This document shows positions 33,566-42,238 of a stretch of DNA of 64,000 nucleotides, piece after piece. The notes under the pieces were generated by a model. That model was not told the DNA's origin. It was given only the letters and a program-made list of their open reading frames with translations, and did no database searches. Position 1 is the first letter of the stretch. Every line of letters begins with the position of its first letter. The stretch comes from CAZCEC01 sp964497615 (lineage in GTDB: Bacteria; Chloroflexota; Anaerolineae; Anaerolineales; UBA6663), in assembly GCA_964497615.1 (NCBI GenBank), contig CAZCEC010000031.1:7472-71471 (forward strand), written 5' to 3'. A program made the translations under genes and the position numbers.

Positions 33566-35055
33566 TGGGCGGCGAGGTCCAGTCCCGCTTGTCGCGCCGG
33601 CTCGTTGCGGTATGGGGTCTCTCGGCGCTGATGCTGCTGACGGCCGGTATCTTTGTGGCCGCGCAAGTGCTCGTGCCGGGCGACCAGGCCGTCATCCTGG
33701 TGGATGAGCGCGGGAGTTCGACCGAGCTTTCGGTCCTGGTGAGGGCGCCGGCGGCGGGCGGCCTGCGGTCCGGCGATATCGTGCTGGCCATCAACGGCCG
33801 GCGTGTGGATGACTGGATTCGCGGCGGGCTGAGCACGCCGTTCGACGCGGCGGCCCGGTCGAGTGAACAACTGACCTACCAGGTGCGGCGCGAGGGCGAG
33901 ACCCTGACCCTAACGCCGGCTTTGACGCGGCTGCCGATGGGTCCCGCCCTGCGCGAGACGTGGAGCTACTTTGTCTTTTTCACTTATCTATTGGCGGTCG
34001 GCACCTTCTTGCTGATCCGCCGGCCAAACCTGCCCGCGGCCCGCGCCCTGATGCTCCTGGCCAGCGCCATTGCCAGCAGCAGCGTGGTGTTCTTTCTGGG
34101 GCTGCGACCCAGCGACCTGCGAATGGGCTGGCTCTTTCTCCTGTATGTCTGGAGCACGGTGCCGCTGTTTGGGCTGCTGGCCGCCGGCTTGCTGCACTTC
34201 ACGCTCGTGTTCCCGGCGCCGCAGCCTTTGTTCGCCCGCCGGCCGTGGCTGGCGCCGCTGCTGTATCTGGGTGTGTGGGTGCCTTACGCCGGGTTCTTTT
34301 TTGCCGGCTGGGACCCGGCTGCCCCGCCCACGGCGCAGTTCCTGCGGGTGGAGGCGGCGACGATTGGCATGACGGCAGCGTACTTTCCGCTGGCGGTGGC
34401 GGCGGCAATTTTCGTTTACCGGCGGACGACCGAGGCCCACCTGCGCCGGCAATTACGCTGGATTGTGTGGGGTATAGTGGCAGCGATCGGGCCCTGGCTG
34501 GCACTGTCCACCGGGCCGCAGCTTTTCGGGCGGGAGAGCCTGCTGCCCTCGGCCGTGGTGGGGCTGCTGTGGTGCCTGATCCCCACCACCATCGCCATTG
34601 CCATCCTGCGCGAAGGCCTGTTTGACATTGATGTCCTGATCAACCGGACCCTGGTGTACGGCGCGCTGTCGGCGGTGCTGGCTGGGGTGTACTTCGGCGC
34701 CGTGATCGTCCTGCAAGCGGCCGTGCGCGCCGTCACCGGCGAGGGGCGGTCGCCGCTGGTGACGGTGCTGTCCACCCTGCTCATCGCCGCGCTGGCGGCG
34801 CCGCTGCGGCGGCGCGTGCAGGGGTTTATTGACCGGCGCTTCTACCGGCGCAAGTATGATGCGGCGCAAACCTTGGCCGCATTTGGGGCGGTCGTGCGCG
34901 ACGAGGTCAATTTGGAGGCGCTGGAGGCGCGGTTGTTGGCAGTGGTGGAGGACACAATGCAGCCGGCGCGGGCGGACTTGTGGATGCCGGGCCAGGGGCG
35001 AGCGGCGCCGGTCCGTAATGGGGGTCGTAACGATCCGGTGACGATGGCTCGATAA
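33565..35055 (+). CDS. Multi-pass membrane sensor-like protein with PDZ-like domain (paralogue 3 of 3)
   Basis: A protein of about 496 residues with the same plan as paralogue 2: an N-terminal helix, a PDZ-like domain (~40-120, AGGLRSGDIVLAINGRRVDDWI), about eight helices, and the tail RRRVQGFIDRRFYRRKYDAAQTL...MQPARADLWMPG. ATG 33565 overlaps the upstream stop. Its last 15 codons contain the third copy of the CGTAAYG direct repeat, which may serve the next gene. Tandem triplication is clear from the nearly identical tails. Confidence 0.7.
   Translation: MGGEVQSRLSRRLVAVWGLSALMLLTAGIFVAAQVLVPGDQAVILVDERGSSTELSVLVRAPAAGGLRSGDIVLAINGRRVDDWIRGGLSTPFDAAARSSEQLTYQVRREGETLTLTPALTRLPMGPALRETWSYFVFFTYLLAVGTFLLIRRPNLPAARALMLLASAIASSSVVFFLGLRPSDLRMGWLFLLYVWSTVPLFGLLAAGLLHFTLVFPAPQPLFARRPWLAPLLYLGVWVPYAGFFFAGWDPAAPPTAQFLRVEAATIGMTAAYFPLAVAAAIFVYRRTTEAHLRRQLRWIVWGIVAAIGPWLALSTGPQLFGRESLLPSAVVGLLWCLIPTTIAIAILREGLFDIDVLINRTLVYGALSAVLAGVYFGAVIVLQAAVRAVTGEGRSPLVTVLSTLLIAALAAPLRRRVQGFIDRRFYRRKYDAAQTLAAFGAVVRDEVNLEALEARLLAVVEDTMQPARADLWMPGQGRAAPVRNGGRNDPVTMAR
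35014..35032 (+). promoter_or_regulatory. Direct-repeat operator CGTAATG-N5-CGTAACG (site C)
   Basis: CGTAATG at 35014-35020 and CGTAACG at 35026-35032, same 12-nt period as sites A and B. It lies inside the 3' end of paralogue 3, about 75 nt before the cupredoxin ATG, with GATAAAAC about 20 nt further on as a possible -10 region. Confidence 0.55.
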
Positions 35056-35108
35056 AACGGACATGACAACCGTGGGCGATGGGCGCCCGCGGCGAAGTTG
35101 AGGCTAGG

Positions 35109-35906
35109 ATGGTAACCGCAATTCGAAACAAAGAAGGGGCCAAAGCCCTGCTGAACTGGCGCCGGCTGCTCTACGGCGCGGTAGCGCTGGAGGCAGTGCT
35201 GCTGGCGGTGCTGGTGGCGGGCCTGCGCGACCTGCTGGCCTTGGCCCTGATGCTCATCATTGGGCTGGGGCTGGCGCTGTGGCTGGGGCGCGAGTGGCTG
35301 GGCGGCCAGCGGCTGCCTCTGCGCGGCTGGCTGGGGAGTGGCGCGCCCGGGCTGATCGTGCTGGCCCTGGTGTTCGCCGATATCGCCGCCTATACCCTCA
35401 CTGGGGCGTACAGCAACGTCATCAGCGGCGAAGCCTTTGCGGACTACGCGCTGCCGGGCGCGCTGGGGGTGCTGTCGGTCATCGGGCTGGCGGCGGCGAT
35501 GGCGGTGTGGGTGCGGCGGCCGGAGCCCGAGGCCGACGCCGCCGGGGCAAGCTGGACAGCGGCGGCGGGCCTGGCGGCGTTTGGGGCGTTGTTGGGGGCG
35601 GGCTTGCTGGTGGCCCGGACCGCGCCAGTGACGCCCCCGCCCAGTGCGCTCGAGTTGGATACCATCAACATGTCGTATTCCCAGAGCGAGCTGGCGGCCG
35701 CCGCCGGGGAGATCACGCTGCGGCTGTCGAACAGCGACCTGTTCTGGCACACCTTTACGGTGGATGAGCTAGACGTGAACGTGCAGGCGCCGGTGGGCGG
35801 CGAGCGGCTGGTAACCTTTTCGGCCGCGCCGGGCGAATATGCCTTCTACTGCGCCATTCCGGGCCATGCCCTGATCGGCATGCGGGGCACGCTCACAGTA
35901 AAATAG
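35109..35906 (+). CDS. Membrane-anchored cupredoxin (plastocyanin-like)
   Basis: A protein of about 265 residues. The first ~190 residues contain about five hydrophobic helices. The C-terminal ~90 residues form a cupredoxin with a full type 1 copper ligand set: His in LFWHTFTV, Cys in AFYCAIPGH, His in the same motif, and Met in ALIGMRGTL. It should carry electrons outside the membrane, perhaps to the caa3 oxidase encoded at the end of this window. ATG 35109 is preferred; ATG 35079 would add ten residues. Fusion of a polytopic anchor to cupredoxin is less common than a single-helix anchor. Confidence 0.8.
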   Translation: MVTAIRNKEGAKALLNWRRLLYGAVALEAVLLAVLVAGLRDLLALALMLIIGLGLALWLGREWLGGQRLPLRGWLGSGAPGLIVLALVFADIAAYTLTGAYSNVISGEAFADYALPGALGVLSVIGLAAAMAVWVRRPEPEADAAGASWTAAAGLAAFGALLGAGLLVARTAPVTPPPSALELDTINMSYSQSELAAAAGEITLRLSNSDLFWHTFTVDELDVNVQAPVGGERLVTFSAAPGEYAFYCAIPGHALIGMRGTLTVK

Positions 35907-35947
35907 TGATAGGCTTAACGCAGTTTCACTAGTTCGGAGGGACTGAT

Positions 35948-37363
35948 ATGCAGCACTACACGGCCGTTGTCATCGGCAGCGGCCCAGCCGGACACACCTG
36001 CGCCGTGCGCCTGGCCCAACTGGGCGGGCGGGTGGCAGTGATCGAGCGCGACTACGTCGGCGGCATCTGCACCAACTGGGGCTGCACCCCCAGCAAGAGC
36101 ATGATCGAGTCGGCCAAGATCGCGCGAGTGGTGCGCGAGAGCGCCAAGTACGGCGTGCGCGTGCCAGAGTTCTCGGTGGACTTCAAGGTCGTGGCCGAGC
36201 GGCGGGACGAGGTGATCCGCGAGGCGCGGCTGGATATTCTCAACCTGCTGCGGCATCACGGGGTGGACGTCTATCACGGCGAGGCGGACGTGGAGACGCC
36301 GGGCCGCGTGCGGGTGAAGCGCGGCAAGCTGGACCTGGACGGGGCGGTGATGCACTACAGCGGGCGCGTGGACGAGATCGAGGCCGACCACATCGTGCTG
36401 GCCACCGGCTCCATGCCGGCCATGCCGGACTTCGTTCAGCCGAATGACCCCTTCATCGTCAGCAGCAACCGGCTCATCACCATCGGCGAGCTGCCGCGCC
36501 GGTTAACCATCGTGGGCGGTGGTGTGATCGGACTGGAGTTTGCCACGATCTTCTCCAACCTGGGCAGCAAGGTGACGGTGATCGAGTACCTGGAGCACGT
36601 GCTCTCGGGCATGGATCACGAAATCTCGCACGCCATCACCGAGGAGATGACGGCCGCCGGGGTGACAATTCTGACCGGACACCGGGTGTACTCGATTGCC
36701 AATGGCGTGGCGTATGTGGAAGACCGCACCGAGCACAACACGGTGGAAGTGCCGTCGGACGCGATCCTGATCGCGACCGGGCGCCGGCCGGTGGTGCAGG
36801 CGGGCATGTTCGAGCGGCTGGGGGTGGCCTATGACAAACACGGGATCGGCGTGGACGACTATTTGCGCACCAACGCGCGGGGCGTGTGGGCCGTCGGCGA
36901 CGCCACCGGCAAGTCCATCCTGGCCCACGTGGGCATGCAGCAGGGCATCGTGGCGGCGGAGAATATCATGTGCCCGGAGGGGCAGCCGATGCGGGCGATG
37001 GACTATAGCGTGATCCCGGCGGTGGTGTACTCGATCCCGGAGATCGTGGGGGTGGGCCACGTGCCGGACGACCTGAGCGGGGTGGGGGTCTTCAAGGTGC
37101 CGTTCGCCGTCAACCTGCGCGCCCGCATCGAGGCGTACGACAGCGGTTTCATCAAGCTCTGGGTCAAGGACGACCGGGTGCTGGCGGCCCAGGCCATCGG
37201 GCACAATGTGTCGGAGATCATGCAGGAACTGGCGAACATGATCGCCCTGAAGACGCCGCTGAACGACGTAGCCGAGATCATCCACGCCCACCCGACGTAC
37301 TCGGAAATCACGCGGTCGGTGCTGGAATATGCGCTGGGCAAGCCAGTGGACTTCGTCCCGTAA
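35948..37363 (+). CDS. Dihydrolipoamide dehydrogenase-like flavin disulfide reductase
   Basis: A 471-residue class I pyridine nucleotide-disulfide oxidoreductase. FAD-binding GSGPAGHTCAVRLAQLG is at the N-terminus. The redox-active CX4C pair is in GGICTNWGCTPSKS (~residues 41-46). NAD(P)-binding GGGVIGLEFATIFSNLGSKVTVIE and FAD-binding VWAVGDATG follow, and the C-terminal active-site His-Glu pair is in HAHPTYSE. Strong RBS (CGGAGGG) before ATG 35948. No lipoyl or 2-oxoacid dehydrogenase genes are near, so mercuric-reductase-like or soluble transhydrogenase-like roles remain possible. Confidence 0.88.
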   Translation: MQHYTAVVIGSGPAGHTCAVRLAQLGGRVAVIERDYVGGICTNWGCTPSKSMIESAKIARVVRESAKYGVRVPEFSVDFKVVAERRDEVIREARLDILNLLRHHGVDVYHGEADVETPGRVRVKRGKLDLDGAVMHYSGRVDEIEADHIVLATGSMPAMPDFVQPNDPFIVSSNRLITIGELPRRLTIVGGGVIGLEFATIFSNLGSKVTVIEYLEHVLSGMDHEISHAITEEMTAAGVTILTGHRVYSIANGVAYVEDRTEHNTVEVPSDAILIATGRRPVVQAGMFERLGVAYDKHGIGVDDYLRTNARGVWAVGDATGKSILAHVGMQQGIVAAENIMCPEGQPMRAMDYSVIPAVVYSIPEIVGVGHVPDDLSGVGVFKVPFAVNLRARIEAYDSGFIKLWVKDDRVLAAQAIGHNVSEIMQELANMIALKTPLNDVAEIIHAHPTYSEITRSVLEYALGKPVDFVP

Positions 37364-37377
37364 CGCTTTTCGTAACG
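37359..37377 (+). promoter_or_regulatory. Direct-repeat operator CGTAACG-N5-CGTAACG (site B)
   Basis: CGTAACG at 37359-37365 and 37371-37377, exact 12-nt period, overlapping the stop of the previous gene and about 36 nt before the ATG at 37413. The second half-site is about 17 nt before CGTATC, a plausible -10 position. Confidence 0.6.
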
Positions 37378-37412
37378 ATTTCCGGACGGTCACGCCGTAT
37401 CCTGGAGCCAAG

Positions 37413-39020
37413 ATGACAACCCTAATCCGCAATTTCTGGCAGAGTCTGACGGGCGGCGGGCGGCGCGACGAGCAGGAGAGCGCCCCAGCGGTGGTGGAGG
37501 CGGCCCTGCGCGCCCCCGCGCCGCAGGTGGATATCGCCCCCAACGACCCCATTTTGGCCTATTTCCAGAGCGCTTCCGGCGCCGTGGAGATTGACAAGCT
37601 GGATATGGACTCGGCCGGCTTGCGGGCGCTAAAGACGGCCGGGGTGAAGCTGGCCGTGCCCCTGGTGAGCCAGGGCGAGCTGATCGGCCTGCTGAACCTG
37701 GGGCCGCGGCTCAGCGAGCAGGACTACTCCGCTGATGACCGGGCGCTGCTGAGCAACCTGGCGACGCAGGCCGGCCCGGCCGTGCGGGTAGCCCAACTGG
37801 TGCGCCAGCAGCAACTGGAGGCCCAGGCGCGTGAGCGGCTGGAACAGGAACTGCGCGTGGCGCGCCTGATCCAGCAGACCCTGCTGCCGAAGGAAATGCC
37901 GGCCCTGGCCGGGTACCAGATCGCCGGCTACTATCAGCCGGCGCGTGCGGTGGGCGGCGACTTCTACGACTTCATCCAGTTGGCGGATGGCCGGCTGGGG
38001 CTGGTGGTGGGCGACGTGACAGACAAGGGCGTGCCGGCAGCGCTGGTGATGGCCACCACGCGCGCTATCATGCGCGGCGCGGCGCTGCAATTCGACCGGC
38101 CGGGACGCGTGTTGGAACAGGCGAATGAATTGCTGGTGCCGGATATCCCACGCAACATGTTTGTGACCTGTCTGTATGCCATTCTGAACCCGGCCACCGG
38201 CCACCTCATCTATGCCAACGCGGGGCACGACCTGCCCTACCGGCGCAACGCGAATGGCTCGGACGAGCTGCGGGCCACCGGGATGCCGCTTGGCTTGCTG
38301 CCCGGCATGGGCTACGAGGAAAAGGAAACCACCTTGCAGCCCGGCGAGACGGTGGTGTTTTACAGCGACGGGCTGGTGGAGGCCCACAACACCGCTCGCG
38401 AAATGTTCAGCTTTGGGCGGCTGCAAAACCTGGTGGCCGGGCACGCGGGCGGCGCGGCGCTGATCGAGTTTCTGCTGGGCGAACTGTCGGCCTTCACCGG
38501 GCCGGGCTGGGAGCAGGAAGACGACGTGACCCTGGTGACCCTGGAACGGGCCTCGGGGGCGGGGGGCGGCGGAGAAGAAGCCTGGGAGACGCTGGCGACC
38601 TTCCAATGGTCCAGCGAGCCGGGCAACGAGCGGCTGGCGATGGCCAAGGTGGCCGAAGTGGTGGGGCCGCTGGGCCTGGAGCCGGCGCGGCTGGAACGGC
38701 TGAAGACGGGCGTGGCTGAGGCCACCATGAACGCGATGGAGCACGGCAACAAGTTCAAGGCCGAGGTGCCGGTGCACTTTGTGGTGCGCGCCTCGCCGCA
38801 GGCCGTCTCGGTGCTCATCACGGATGACGGCGGCGAGCGCGAGCTGCCGGAGGCCGTGACGCCCGACCTGGAGGCCAAGCTGGCCGGGCTGCAAAAGCCG
38901 CGCGGCTGGGGGTTGTTCTTGATTGAAAAGATGGTGGATGAGATGCGCGTAGACAGCAACGGCGACACGCGTACCGTTGAGTTGATCATGTACCGGACTG
39001 GAGCAGGCAATGGCCACTAA
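37413..39020 (+). CDS. GAF / PP2C (RsbU-type) serine phosphatase fused to RsbW-type kinase-fold domain
   Basis: A 535-residue partner-switching regulator. Residues ~35-130 are GAF-like, followed by a short coiled coil (REQLEAQARERLEQELRVA-like). The SpoIIE/PP2C phosphatase domain (~155-375) has VGGDFYDF, VGDVTDKGVPAALVMA, YANAGHDLPY and VVFYSDGLVEA. The C-terminal ~140 residues are a HATPase_c domain like anti-sigma kinases (GVAEATMNAMEHGN, then LITDDGGERELP, RGWGLFLIEKMVDEM). Having phosphatase and kinase in one chain is notable. Two STAS genes follow directly and are the probable substrates. ATG 37413 has GGAG upstream; the longer frame overlaps the previous gene. Confidence 0.9.
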   Translation: MTTLIRNFWQSLTGGGRRDEQESAPAVVEAALRAPAPQVDIAPNDPILAYFQSASGAVEIDKLDMDSAGLRALKTAGVKLAVPLVSQGELIGLLNLGPRLSEQDYSADDRALLSNLATQAGPAVRVAQLVRQQQLEAQARERLEQELRVARLIQQTLLPKEMPALAGYQIAGYYQPARAVGGDFYDFIQLADGRLGLVVGDVTDKGVPAALVMATTRAIMRGAALQFDRPGRVLEQANELLVPDIPRNMFVTCLYAILNPATGHLIYANAGHDLPYRRNANGSDELRATGMPLGLLPGMGYEEKETTLQPGETVVFYSDGLVEAHNTAREMFSFGRLQNLVAGHAGGAALIEFLLGELSAFTGPGWEQEDDVTLVTLERASGAGGGGEEAWETLATFQWSSEPGNERLAMAKVAEVVGPLGLEPARLERLKTGVAEATMNAMEHGNKFKAEVPVHFVVRASPQAVSVLITDDGGERELPEAVTPDLEAKLAGLQKPRGWGLFLIEKMVDEMRVDSNGDTRTVELIMYRTGAGNGH

Positions 39021-39363
39021 ACAACTGGAAGCGACTGTGCGGCGGCAAGGCGCCGTGGCGGTGCTCGACCTGCGGGGCGAGATCGATGCGTTCGGCGAGG
39101 AGGCTCTCAACCGCGCCTATGACGAGGCCGAGGGCGGCAGCCCGAGCGCGATCCTTCTCAACTTCGCGGCGGTGGACTATATTAACAGCACGGGCATTGC
39201 CCTGATCGTGAGCCTGCTGGCGCGGGCCCGCAAGACGGGCCGCCGGCTGATGACCACCGGGCTGAGCAGCCACTATCTGGAGATCTTCCAGATCACCCGG
39301 CTGGCGGACTTCATGCACATCTATCCCGACGAAACCAGCGCGCTGGCAAACGCCGTCGCGTGA
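39010..39363 (+). CDS. STAS-domain anti-anti-sigma factor (first)
   Basis: A 117-residue RsbV/SpoIIAA-type protein. The phosphorylatable serine is in DYINSTGIALIVSLL, followed by typical RRLMTTGLSSHYLEIFQITRLADF. It overlaps the phosphatase/kinase gene by 11 nt, so it is translationally coupled to its likely modifying enzyme. Its target kinase is probably the RsbW-like domain at the end of that protein. Confidence 0.9.
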   Translation: MATKQLEATVRRQGAVAVLDLRGEIDAFGEEALNRAYDEAEGGSPSAILLNFAAVDYINSTGIALIVSLLARARKTGRRLMTTGLSSHYLEIFQITRLADFMHIYPDETSALANAVA

Positions 39364-39392
39364 CCCAACCTACGATTGCCAAAGGAGCCAGC

Positions 39393-39743
39393 ATGTCCCA
39401 AGCCATAGCCACGATGACGATTCGCAAGTTGAGCGACCAGGTGAGCGTGATTGATATCGCCGGCGAAGTGACCGCCGCGGCTGAGAACGGGCTGATGGAT
39501 GCCTATACCCAGACCGGGCCGCAGACGCGCGCCATCATCCTCAACTTCAGCGGCTTGCAGTACATGAACAGCAGCGGCATCGGCCTGCTGGTCACGCTGC
39601 TCATCCGCGTCAACCGCCAGAAGCAGCGCCTGATGGCCTACGGGCTGAGCGACCACTACCGCCAGATTTTCGATTTGACGCGCCTGGATGAGGCGATTGG
39701 CATCCACGCCAGCGAAGCCGAAGCCCTGGCCGCCGCGGGGTAA
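39393..39743 (+). CDS. STAS-domain anti-anti-sigma factor (second)
   Basis: A 116-residue STAS protein closely similar in plan to the gene before it, with the Ser site in QYMNSSGIGLLVTLL and the ending DHYRQIFDLTRLDEAIGIH. The AAAGGAG ribosome binding site at 39381-39387 selects ATG 39393 over the upstream in-frame GTG. Two STAS proteins with one dual enzyme suggest either sequential switching or competing outputs. Confidence 0.9.
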   Translation: MSQAIATMTIRKLSDQVSVIDIAGEVTAAAENGLMDAYTQTGPQTRAIILNFSGLQYMNSSGIGLLVTLLIRVNRQKQRLMAYGLSDHYRQIFDLTRLDEAIGIHASEAEALAAAG

Positions 39744-39791
39744 GACCAAACGCCGCAGTCGTCGAGGCGCACTCGGTAGACTGGAACAGCC

Positions 39792-40565
39792 ATGACCTCT
39801 GAGCCGACCGACAAGCAGCCGCCCGCGCGCGACCAGGCCAGTTGGGCGCAGCCCATGGACCGCATCAAGGTGACGGACGTGCCGGCGGGCGCCGTCAACC
39901 TGAACGTGGACGGGCGCGAAGTGGTGAGCCCGATGCAGGGCTTTGGCCCGCTGTGGCAGAAGACCTACCGGGTGCGGCTGTCGGGCATCAAGATCGCGCC
40001 CGCCCAGGCGATGAGCGCCTGGAAGGAGCACTTCCCGGAGTTTCAGCCGCCGGAGAACCGTTTCTTACCGACCATGTCGGGGGTCAAGCCGGGCGAGGTG
40101 CTGTTTATCGAGGCCCAGGTGCCGCCCTTCCCCGGCGCCAAGGTCGGCTTCCCGGTCGCGGCGGGCGTGATGATCCTGTACGCCGACGACGAGATGTTCA
40201 CGGTGATGACACCGGCCGGCTTTCCCGAGGCCGGCTGGAACACGTTCAGCGCCTATGACGACGGCGGCACCACCGTGCTGCAAATCCAGTCCATGTGCCG
40301 CACCAACGACCCGATCTACGAGTTTGGCTTTCGCTTCTTGGGCGGGGCCAAGCAGCAGGAGTGCATCTGGGCCCATGTGCTGACCCAGGCCGCCGCCCAC
40401 TTTGGCGTCAACGGGCAGGTGCAGACGCAGCTCAACTGCCTGGACAGCTCGCTGCAATGGCGGCAGGTCACGAACGTCTGGCACAACGCCATTGTCCGCA
40501 CGTTCTTCTACAAGCTCGGGGCGCCCTTCCGCGGGGTGGCGCGCCGGCTGCGCCGAACGGGATGA
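39792..40565 (+). CDS. Conserved hypothetical protein
   Basis: A 257-residue soluble-looking protein with no signal peptide. Notable stretches are VSPMQGFGPLWQKTYRVRLSG, AWKEHFPEFQPPENRFLPT, GVMILYADDEMFTVMTPAGFPEAGWNTFSAYDDGGTTVLQIQS, and a late ECIWAHVLTQAAAHFGV. Alternating strands and a hydrophobic core suggest a lipid- or ligand-binding beta fold, loosely SRPBCC-like, but I do not recognise a family. It is followed 35 nt later by a phytoene-desaturase-like gene and may share its transcript. Confidence 0.6.
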   Translation: MTSEPTDKQPPARDQASWAQPMDRIKVTDVPAGAVNLNVDGREVVSPMQGFGPLWQKTYRVRLSGIKIAPAQAMSAWKEHFPEFQPPENRFLPTMSGVKPGEVLFIEAQVPPFPGAKVGFPVAAGVMILYADDEMFTVMTPAGFPEAGWNTFSAYDDGGTTVLQIQSMCRTNDPIYEFGFRFLGGAKQQECIWAHVLTQAAAHFGVNGQVQTQLNCLDSSLQWRQVTNVWHNAIVRTFFYKLGAPFRGVARRLRRTG

Positions 40566-40599
40566 CGTCCGGCGCGCGCGACAGGCGCGCCTGCGGCCC

Positions 40600-42033
40600 A
40601 TGACCCGGCGGACCGAGTACGACGCCGTGGTGGTGGGGGCTGGACCCAACGGGCTCGCCGCCGCCATCACCCTGGCGCGGGCGGGTAGGTCGGTGCTGGT
40701 GCGTGAGGCGCACGCGCAGGTGGGCGGCGGCACCCGCACCGCCGAATTAACGCTCCCCGGCTTCAAGCACGACGTCTGCTCCGCCATCCATCCGCTCTCG
40801 CGGCTGTCCCCATTTCTGCGCGAACTGCCCCTGGCCGAATTCGGCCTCGAATGGGTGGACCCGCCCGCCGCCGTGGCGCATCCATTGGACGACGGCCCGG
40901 CCGTCATCGTCGAGCGTTCTCTGGCGGCAACCGCCGAGACGCTGGGGCCGGATGCCGCCGCCTACCGCTGGCTGATGGAGCCGTTTGCCAGCCACTGGCC
41001 GGCCATGACGCACGATCTGCTGGGGCCGCTGCCCCTGCCGCCCCGGCACCCCATCCTGCTGACGCGTTTTGGGATCAACGCGCTGTGGCCGGCCACCTGG
41101 ATGGCGGCGCTGGCCTACCGCGGCGAGCGCGCGAAGGCGCTGTTTGCGGGCAATGCCGCGCACTCCATGCTGCCGCTGGATGCGCCGCTGACGGCGTCGT
41201 TTGGCATCATCCTGGGTTCGTCGGGGCATGCGGTGGGGTGGCCGATGGCGCGCGGCGGGTCGCAGCGCATAACCGAGACCATGGCCGCCTACCTGCGCAC
41301 CCTGGGCGGCGTGATTGAGACCGGCATGCCAGTGGGGAACATTGACGAGCTGCCCCCGGCGCGGCACGTGCTGCTGGACCTGACTCCGCGCCAGATCGCG
41401 CGGCTGGCGGGGCACAAACTGCCGGCGGGCTATGTGCGCAAGCTCAATGGCTTTCGTTACGGACCGGGCATCTTCAAGGTGGACTGGGCACTGGATGGGC
41501 CGATCCCGTGGAAAGACCCGGCCTGCGCGCGGGCCGCGACCGTCCACCTTGGGGGCACTTTCGCGGAGGTGGCGAGGTCGGAGAAGGTGGTATGGCAGGG
41601 CCGGCACGCCGAACGCCCCTTCATCCTGCTGGCGCAGCAGTCGCTGTTCGACGATACGCGCGCGCCAGCCGGCAAACATACCGCCTGGGCTTACTGCCAC
41701 GTGCCCAACGGCTCCACTGTGGACATGACCAACACCATCGCGGCGCAGATCGAGCGATTCGCGCCAGGGTTCCGCGACCGCATCCTGGCCAGCCACACCT
41801 TCAACACGGCGGGCATGGAGCAGCACAACGGCAACTACATTGGCGGCGACATCAACGGCGGGGTGCAGGACTGGCGGCAGTTCTACACGCGCCCGATGCT
41901 GCGGGCCGTGCCCTATTCCACGCCCAACCCCGGCCTCTTCATCTGCTCATCGTCCACACCGCCGGGGGGCGGGGTGCACGGGATGTGCGGCTATCACGCA
42001 GCGCGGGCGGTGCTGCGGTCGAAGGGCGGGTAG
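40600..42033 (+). CDS. Phytoene desaturase-like FAD oxidoreductase
   Basis: A 477-residue NAD(P)/FAD-dependent oxidoreductase of the CrtI-like family. It has the dinucleotide-binding motif VVVGAGPNGLAAAITLARAGRSVLVREA at the N-terminus, GGGTRTAEL after it, and the C-terminal FAD motif GLFICSSSTPPGGGVHGMCGYHAARAVL. No carotenoid synthase or other carotenoid genes are present, and this COG1233 group includes many enzymes of unknown substrate, so a carotenoid role is not assured. ATG 40600 starts directly on the FAD motif and is therefore preferred over longer frames. Confidence 0.82.
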   Translation: MTRRTEYDAVVVGAGPNGLAAAITLARAGRSVLVREAHAQVGGGTRTAELTLPGFKHDVCSAIHPLSRLSPFLRELPLAEFGLEWVDPPAAVAHPLDDGPAVIVERSLAATAETLGPDAAAYRWLMEPFASHWPAMTHDLLGPLPLPPRHPILLTRFGINALWPATWMAALAYRGERAKALFAGNAAHSMLPLDAPLTASFGIILGSSGHAVGWPMARGGSQRITETMAAYLRTLGGVIETGMPVGNIDELPPARHVLLDLTPRQIARLAGHKLPAGYVRKLNGFRYGPGIFKVDWALDGPIPWKDPACARAATVHLGGTFAEVARSEKVVWQGRHAERPFILLAQQSLFDDTRAPAGKHTAWAYCHVPNGSTVDMTNTIAAQIERFAPGFRDRILASHTFNTAGMEQHNGNYIGGDINGGVQDWRQFYTRPMLRAVPYSTPNPGLFICSSSTPPGGGVHGMCGYHAARAVLRSKGG

Positions 42034-42070
42034 TCGCCGGAGGAACACGCTGCCCGCCGTCTGGGGCGTG

Positions 42071-42235
42071 AGCCAGGCCTCCCAAGACCCGGCACAGCCG
42101 CGTCTCTACGGGCAGGGGGAAGAGACGTCCCGGTGGGGCGTCTCGAAGGGGCGGCCAAGCGGCGGCGCGTGAGATACGCTTTCGCCTGCGACGCGGCGCC
42201 ACCAAGACGCGGCACATCCGCGTCTCCACGGTGGG
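42071..42235. repeat. Two related palindromic repeats (GCGGCACAGCCGCGTCTCTACG type)
   Basis: Two copies of a CGGCACAKCCGCGTCTCYACG unit at about 42089-42111 and 42211-42232, with GAGACGTCCC/GGGGCGTCTC dyads between them. The element lies between convergent genes (phytoene-desaturase-like and RecD2-like) and could act as a bidirectional stop or simply be a dispersed repeat. Confidence 0.55.
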
Positions 42236-42238
42236 GGC

